Below the pieces are notes generated by a model. That model made no database searches, was not told the DNA's origin, and worked only from the letters and a program-made list of their open reading frames with translations. Positions 6,025 through 9,462 of a stretch of DNA of 9,462 bases are shown in pieces. Numbering within the stretch: position 1 is the first letter of the stretch; each line of letters begins with the position of its first letter. The stretch comes from Armatimonadota bacterium (GTDB lineage: Bacteria; Sysuimicrobiota; Sysuimicrobiia; Sysuimicrobiales; Kaftiobacteriaceae), in assembly GCA_020028535.1 (NCBI GenBank), contig JAIBHM010000058.1, positions 1-9,462 of the forward strand. The letters are read 5' to 3'. The position numbers and the translations under genes are program-made.

Positions 6025-6954
6025 TTATTCAGTTGTCGCGATCCGTTCCGCCGCCCGCAGCTTGGCGCTGCGCGCGCGCGGATTGCGTTCAATCTCCTCG
6101 GGGCTCGGCGTGACTGGCTTCTTGGTCAGAACGCGCAGCCATCGTTGGCCCCCACACGTGCAGGCGGAGGTCCCGGGTGGGCAGGTGCACCCACGGGAGA
6201 GGCGCAGGAAGGTATGTTTGATCGTCCGATCCTCCAGGGAGTGGAAGGTGATGGCGCAGAGTCGGCCCGCCTCCCGGAGTACCTCCGCCGCATTTGGTAA
6301 GGCTTTTTCAAGGTTCAGAAGTTCGTCGTTTACCGCAATCCGTAGCGCTTGAAAGCTCCGTGTCGCGGGGTGCAGCCCCCGGGGCCACGCCCGCCGCGGG
6401 ATACTGCGCGCGACGAGTCCGGCCAACTCTTCAGTTGTCTCTAACGGGCGGGCGGCGACAATCCCGCGCGCGACGCGCCGCGACCACCGTTCCTCACCGT
6501 ACCGCCAGATCAGGTCCGCCAGATCTCGTTCCGGGAGCCTGTTCACCAGGTCGGCAGCCGTCGTGGACTGCCGCCGGTCCATCCGCATGTCCAGCGGACC
6601 GGACTCCTGGAACGAGAACCCGCGCTCGGCCTCTGCAAACTGCATCGAGGAAGCGCCCAGGTCGAAGAGGATCCCGTCGACCTGCTGGAGATCCTGCCGC
6701 GCAAGGACCTCCTTGATCGCCGCGAAGTTGTCGCGAACGATCACGACCGCCTCGCCAAACCTCTGCAGCCGCCGGGCGGCCGCATCGATCGCGGCGTCAT
6801 CCCGGTCAATCCCAATCAGCCGTCCGCCGGGCAGGATCCGCTCGAGGATCGCCTCGGCGTGTCCCCCGCCGCCGAGGGTCGCGTCGACATACACGCCGCC
6901 GGGCCGGGGGCGGAGCCAGTGCATGGTCTCGTCCAGCAGAACCGGGATATGCAT
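6025..6954 (-). CDS. rsmH: 16S rRNA (cytosine(1402)-N(4))-methyltransferase RsmH
   Basis: S-adenosylmethionine-dependent enzyme that N4-methylates C1402 of 16S rRNA in the ribosomal P site. It was formerly called MraW. The 309-residue length is standard. Motifs: HIPVLLDE (2-9), the SAM-binding loop DATLGGGGHA (24-33), GIDRD (48-52), ILFDLGASSMQ (95-105), RGFSFQESGPLDMRMD (111-126), HPATRSFQALRIAVNDEL (195-212), ITFHSLEDR (235-243), and a Cys-rich stretch with CTC and CTC (256-258 and 265-267). The ATG at 6954 fits the family start exactly. Its ribosome binding site is poor: TAGG abuts the ATG, and a better GAGGA lies 13 bases upstream inside a hairpin loop. It follows mraZ by 52 bases. Confidence 0.97.
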   Translation of the reverse strand: MHIPVLLDETMHWLRPRPGGVYVDATLGGGGHAEAILERILPGGRLIGIDRDDAAIDAAARRLQRFGEAVVIVRDNFAAIKEVLARQDLQQVDGILFDLGASSMQFAEAERGFSFQESGPLDMRMDRRQSTTAADLVNRLPERDLADLIWRYGEERWSRRVARGIVAARPLETTEELAGLVARSIPRRAWPRGLHPATRSFQALRIAVNDELLNLEKALPNAAEVLREAGRLCAITFHSLEDRTIKHTFLRLSRGCTCPPGTSACTCGGQRWLRVLTKKPVTPSPEEIERNPRARSAKLRAAERIATTE

Positions 6955-6956
6955 CC

Positions 6957-6981
6957 TACAAATTCATTCCTCGAATTTGCA
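6957..6981 (-). promoter_or_regulatory. Hairpin with purine-rich loop before rsmH start
   Basis: On the minus strand CAAATTC and GAATTTG (6979-6973 and 6965-6959) form a perfect seven-base stem around the loop GAGGAAT. A G-U pair and a further U-A pair extend the stem to nine. It ends two bases before the rsmH ATG. The loop holds the only good Shine-Dalgarno-like sequence here, so folding would change how a ribosome reaches the start. It could be a translational control hairpin or an unrelated palindrome. Confidence 0.45.
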
Positions 6982-7006
6982 GGTCCGGTTCCGCGTACCG
7001 CTCCGA

Positions 7007-7438
7007 TCAGATGCTCAGGTCCCGCAGTTCACTCGCCAGGCCCGGAGCCTCGGCCTGGATCTTGGCGATGTAGCGCTTCCAGTTCTCCAGGCCCCAGATC
7101 TCCAACCGGCTCCCCACCCCGACCACGACCGCGTCGCGATCGATCTTCGCGTACTCGCGCAGGTGCTGCGGGATCGAGACCCGTCCCTGCCTGTCGAGCT
7201 CGACATCCTCCGCGCTGCTCAGCATGAACCGCACGAAGTCTCGCCGGTTGACGGTCAGCGCCCGAAGCTTCTTCTCGTTCTTCGCCCACTCGGCGGGAGC
7301 GTACACGGCCACACACTCATCGAGCCCACGGGTCACCACGACCGTGTCCCCGAGTGCTCGCCGGAATTTGCGGGGCAGAACCACCCGCCCTTTGTCGTCC
7401 AGGGAATAGTGATGCTCTCCTCTGAACAAGCTCCCCAC
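7007..7438 (-). CDS. mraZ: Transcriptional regulator MraZ
   Basis: DNA-binding protein of the AbrB/SpoVT fold, usually the first gene of the dcw cluster and its autoregulator. The 143-residue product has two swapped-hairpin repeats with the family signature: DDKGRVVLPRKFR (14-26) and DRQGRVSIPQHLREYA (82-97). The family normally begins MFRGE. Here the first available start is GTG at 7438, giving MGSLFRGE, with GGGGA four bases upstream. A TTG at 7429 would give MFRGE exactly but has its purine run only one base away. An in-frame TAG sits upstream at 7495-7493, and no other ATG, GTG or TTG lies between. Likely regulated by its own product through the GTGG repeats just upstream, one of which includes the GTG start. 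Confidence 0.95.
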   Translation of the reverse strand: MGSLFRGEHHYSLDDKGRVVLPRKFRRALGDTVVVTRGLDECVAVYAPAEWAKNEKKLRALTVNRRDFVRFMLSSAEDVELDRQGRVSIPQHLREYAKIDRDAVVVGVGSRLEIWGLENWKRYIAKIQAEAPGLASELRDLSI

Positions 7439-7479
7439 CGTTCCCCACTCTGTTCCACTTTCTATTCCACCTGTGCCAC
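7435..7479 (-). promoter_or_regulatory. GTGG direct repeats, likely MraZ boxes
   Basis: On the minus strand GTGG begins at 7479, 7470, 7458, 7448 and 7438. The last three are exactly 10 bases apart and read GTGGAA, GTGGGG and GTGGGG. In Escherichia coli MraZ binds TGGGN repeats separated by five bases, that is, a 10-base period, in front of its own gene. The match in spacing, motif and position supports an MraZ operator. The fifth repeat contains the GTG start of mraZ. The spacing of the first two repeats (9 and 12) is irregular, so they may be degenerate. Confidence 0.75.
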
Positions 7480-7588
7480 CGAACTCCTCCTTCTAGACCA
7501 GAAATCCGCCGAAAAAGCCCAAAAAATGCCTATACCGCAACAGGAAGGGGAGTGCCGCTGCGCCGGACGCTAGATATTGAGGAACCGC
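7439..7588 (-). other. mraZ upstream control region
   Basis: A 150-base spacer between the flavoprotein gene and mraZ. The half nearer mraZ holds the GTGG repeats and the AAGGAGG leader site. The middle has two minus-strand T-tracts (7526-7521 and 7516-7512) and TATAGG at 7534-7529. I could not pair TATAGG with a credible -35 box, so the promoter is not placed. A weak five-pair stem (CCTGT with ATAGG, 7544-7529) just before the first T-tract is a marginal terminator candidate for the upstream pair of genes. Confidence 0.5.
7462..7479 (-). CDS. Possible five-codon leader peptide before mraZ
   Basis: AAGGAGG at 7492-7486 (minus strand) is a perfect ribosome binding site with a six-base spacer to GTG at 7479. 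The frame reads GTG GCA CAG GTG GAA TAG, a five-residue peptide MAQVE. It is out of frame with mraZ and stops 23 bases before the mraZ GTG. The strong site is 47 bases from mraZ and so does not serve mraZ directly. The stretch overlaps the first MraZ-type boxes. It may be a translated leader or a chance GTG beside a relic site. Confidence 0.35.
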   Translation of the reverse strand: MAQVE

Positions 7589-8734
7589 CTATCGGAACCA
7601 GAGACTGAGGCGGCTCTGCTCGAAATCCATCTTCTGTTGGAGGACCTGCGGTGACGGCGGACCGACGGTGAGCGCGGGCGCCGGGGAAGCAAAGAAGTTT
7701 CCCTGCACCATCGTCGCCAGTCCGGCCCCCGTCTCGATGAAACAGTACCCGTGGCCGTCGAACACGTCGGACGCGGACGCGCGTTGCACCTCGGCGATGA
7801 TCGCCCGAGCGGCCACTTTGCCCTGCGACTCGGCGAACAGACCGGCTTTTGGAAGCGGGAGTTTGTTGGCCAGCGGAATCTCGTTCACGTCCCCCACTGC
7901 GAAGACACCGTCGATGGACGTGCGTAACGTCTGAGGCTCAACCTCGAGCCATTCCCCGCGCATCGCGAGCCCGCTCTCACGGACGACGGCCGGTGGCCGG
8001 TGCGGCGGCACGCCGATCAAGAGGTCGGCCTCGACGCGGACGCCGTCCTCGAAGACGAGTGTCGATCCGTCGACGCGGGCGACCTTACGGTTCGGCGTAA
8101 AGCCGATACCCTTCGCCGCGAGCAGGCCTTCGACCTGAGCGCAGTTTGCCGCACCGACGACAGGGAGCGACATCGCCTGCGGCGTGAACGTCTGGATCGC
8201 GATATTCTGCCGCGTGTTCACCCGGCGGAACAGATCATCCAGCATCATCGCGGCCTCATACGGCGCCGGCGGACACTTATACGGAACGCCCAGAATGCTG
8301 ATCGCGATGCGGCCGGAGCGGAAGTCGCGAATGCGCCGCCCCAGGCGATCGGCGTCATCCGCGCTGTACAGGTTATAGGCGGCCTCGGAGAATCCGCTCA
8401 CGAGATCCGGCCGTGGCTCCGCGCCCAACGCCACAATAAGGTAGTCGAAGGGCAGGACGCCCGCGTCCGTGCGCACCGTGCGGCCTTTCGCGTCAATGGC
8501 CTGGACCGTGCCCGCACAGATGTTCACTCCGCCCGCGCGCAGGGCGGTAATCGGCCGCTCGCCGTCGCGCCTCGTCCCGCGGCCGGTGACCACCCAGAGG
8601 TACCGCAGACCCATCATGAAGACCGGGCTGCGTTCCACGAGTGTGACCTCGGCCTCGTCCTGTAGTCCACGGCTTAACTCGAGCGCCGCCGAGATCCCGC
8701 CGAATCCACCACCGAGGATCACGATCTTCTTCAC
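7589..8734 (-). CDS. FAD-dependent oxidoreductase, sulfide:quinone oxidoreductase/flavocytochrome c-like
   Basis: Two-dinucleotide-binding-domain flavoprotein of 381 residues. The FAD-binding GGGFGG (8-13) sits in an N-terminal Rossmann fold, with Glu34 ending the second strand. FDYLIVALGAEPRP (96-109) and VFAVGDVN (278-284 region) are the other FAD-site motifs. GVPYKCPPAPYEAAMMLDD (149-167) is the segment typical of sulfide:quinone oxidoreductase and flavocytochrome c relatives, with Cys154 at the position of a redox cysteine. GYCFIETG (329-336) supplies a further cysteine, Cys331. I do not see a clear third catalytic cysteine, and no signal peptide or membrane helix, so a true sulfide oxidase role is unproven; an NADH dehydrogenase-like or other role is possible. 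The start is GTG with AGGAG eight bases upstream, overlapping the preceding gene's stop as GTGA. Confidence 0.75.
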   Translation of the reverse strand: MKKIVILGGGFGGISAALELSRGLQDEAEVTLVERSPVFMMGLRYLWVVTGRGTRRDGERPITALRAGGVNICAGTVQAIDAKGRTVRTDAGVLPFDYLIVALGAEPRPDLVSGFSEAAYNLYSADDADRLGRRIRDFRSGRIAISILGVPYKCPPAPYEAAMMLDDLFRRVNTRQNIAIQTFTPQAMSLPVVGAANCAQVEGLLAAKGIGFTPNRKVARVDGSTLVFEDGVRVEADLLIGVPPHRPPAVVRESGLAMRGEWLEVEPQTLRTSIDGVFAVGDVNEIPLANKLPLPKAGLFAESQGKVAARAIIAEVQRASASDVFDGHGYCFIETGAGLATMVQGNFFASPAPALTVGPPSPQVLQQKMDFEQSRLSLWFR

Positions 8735-9462
8735 AGCTCGATCTCCTGTCCCGCGCCGTGTTCGCGCGCCCTGGCCAGCACGTAGGCCGCGGCCGCGACG
8801 TCCTCCACGGCCATTCCGAGCGACTTGAAGAGCGTAATGTCTCTGGGTGAGGTCCGGCCGGCCAGGCGCCCGGCAAGAACTTCCCCGATCTCCGCGCGGA
8901 TGTGCCCTTCGTCGATGGCCCCTTCCTTCAACGACTGGATGATGTCCCCCGATTCCGCCACGGCGCCCGCCCGTGAATCGACAAACAGCCTCGCCTTCGC
9001 CACCGCCGCCGTATCGAGCTCGCGCCAGTCAGGCCGCGGAGCTCCGACCGCGTTGATGTGTGCACCGTCCGAGATCCAGCGGCCTTCGAGCACGGGGGTT
9101 GGTGATGAGGTCGCGGTGACAATCAGCTCTGCGCCCCGCGCGGCCTCTTCCGCGGTCGTGCACACTCGGATCGGGACGCCGTGCTCACCCATCTCGCGCG
9201 CAAAGGTCTCGCGCCGCGCTTTCGTACGCGACCATACGCGCACCTCGCGCAGGCGTCGGACCAGGCGCAGCGCCTCGAAATGACTGCGCGCCTGCACCCC
9301 GGCCCCCAGCAGGGCAAGCACGCCCGCCTCCTCTCGCGCCAGCGCCTTTGTCGCCGCGGCGGAGGTTGCCGCGGTCCGCATCTCGGTGATCAACCGGCCG
9401 TCCATTATCGCCACGAGCGCGCCGGTGGCATTGTCCCACAAGAGGATGACGGCCATGTGCGT
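8731..9462 (-). CDS. Ornithine cyclodeaminase/mu-crystallin family protein (N-terminus cut by window edge)
   Basis: NAD(P)-dependent family that includes ornithine cyclodeaminase, archaeal-type alanine dehydrogenase and ketimine or pyrroline-2-carboxylate reductases. The frame remains open to the right edge (Thr-His before the first internal Met), so about 80 to 90 N-terminal residues, including substrate-binding ones, are not visible. Visible motifs: RTAATSAAATKALAR after the first strands, the Rossmann glycine loop LLGAGVQARSHFEAL, ELIVTATSSPTPVLEG, GAHINAVGAPRPDWREL, and the C-terminal DITLFKSLGMAVEDVAAA, which is characteristic of the family. Substrate cannot be decided. Its TGA overlaps the GTG of the flavoprotein gene by four bases, so the two are probably made together, though I know no established pathway joining them. 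Confidence 0.85.
   Translation of the reverse strand, partial: THMAVILLWDNATGALVAIMDGRLITEMRTAATSAAATKALAREEAGVLALLGAGVQARSHFEALRLVRRLREVRVWSRTKARRETFAREMGEHGVPIRVCTTAEEAARGAELIVTATSSPTPVLEGRWISDGAHINAVGAPRPDWRELDTAAVAKARLFVDSRAGAVAESGDIIQSLKEGAIDEGHIRAEIGEVLAGRLAGRTSPRDITLFKSLGMAVEDVAAAAYVLARAREHGAGQEIEL

Noticed and set aside
5772..6092. 106-codon minus-strand frame spanning the rsmH-ftsL spacer
   Set aside because: It overlaps the rsmH 3' end, shows no domain or motif, and the spacer is better explained by inverted repeats.
7521..7544. Intrinsic terminator after the flavoprotein gene
   Set aside because: The stem is only five pairs with a wobble and low GC, and although a T6 tract follows it is interrupted by CA and GGGC. 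Too weak to call as a feature.
7591..7619. Inverted repeat CCGCCT/AGGCGG around the end of the flavoprotein gene
   Set aside because: Six-base arms with a 17-base loop, mostly inside the coding sequence and without a T-tract, are expected by chance in GC-rich DNA.

Overview
The window is the first half of a bacterial division and cell-wall (dcw) cluster, read entirely from the minus strand. Following transcription (high to low coordinates) the order is mraZ, rsmH, ftsL, ftsI, murE, murF and mraY, the last running off the left edge. Upstream of mraZ, on the same strand, lies a translationally coupled pair: an ornithine cyclodeaminase/mu-crystallin family gene cut by the right edge, and a flavoprotein of the sulfide:quinone oxidoreductase/flavocytochrome c type. 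I see no convincing plus-strand gene, tRNA, rRNA, CRISPR array or insertion sequence.

The DNA is GC-rich, GTG starts are common, and the mraZ-rsmH-ftsL-ftsI-murE-murF-mraY order is the usual bacterial one. MurE carries the DNPR motif of meso-diaminopimelate-adding enzymes, so the peptidoglycan is probably of the mDAP type. This fits many bacteria, including Firmicutes-like and deep-branching Terrabacteria lineages. I cannot name a phylum from the sequence alone.

Layout: 1-556 mraY (partial); 556-1959 murF; 1943-3412 murE; 3439-5295 ftsI (start uncertain); 5305-5766 ftsL; 5767-6024 a repeat-rich, possibly structured spacer; 6025-6954 rsmH; 6955-7006 a short spacer with a hairpin; 7007-7438 mraZ; 7439-7588 the mraZ control region; 7589-8734 flavoprotein; 8731-9462 cyclodeaminase-family gene. 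From ftsL to mraY the genes overlap or lie within about 26 bases, so they look like one transcription unit. MurE, MurF and MraY act in consecutive steps (UDP-MurNAc-tripeptide, UDP-MurNAc-pentapeptide, lipid I). FtsL and FtsI belong to the septal synthesis machinery, RsmH methylates 16S rRNA, and MraZ is the cluster's DNA-binding regulator.

The protein-coding content is ordinary, and I found no clear new multi-gene system. The more interesting signals are non-coding or lie at gene starts: (1) a set of inverted repeats in the rsmH-ftsL spacer whose loops could pair with each other, beside a potential G-quadruplex; (2) five GTGG repeats, the last three at 10-base spacing, before mraZ, which look like MraZ boxes; (3) a five-codon leader with a perfect ribosome binding site among those boxes; (4) a 44-codon reading frame with a perfect ribosome binding site hidden in the N-terminal part of ftsI, where base composition favours that frame over the ftsI frame; (5) a hairpin just upstream of rsmH that holds the purine-rich GAGGA in its loop.
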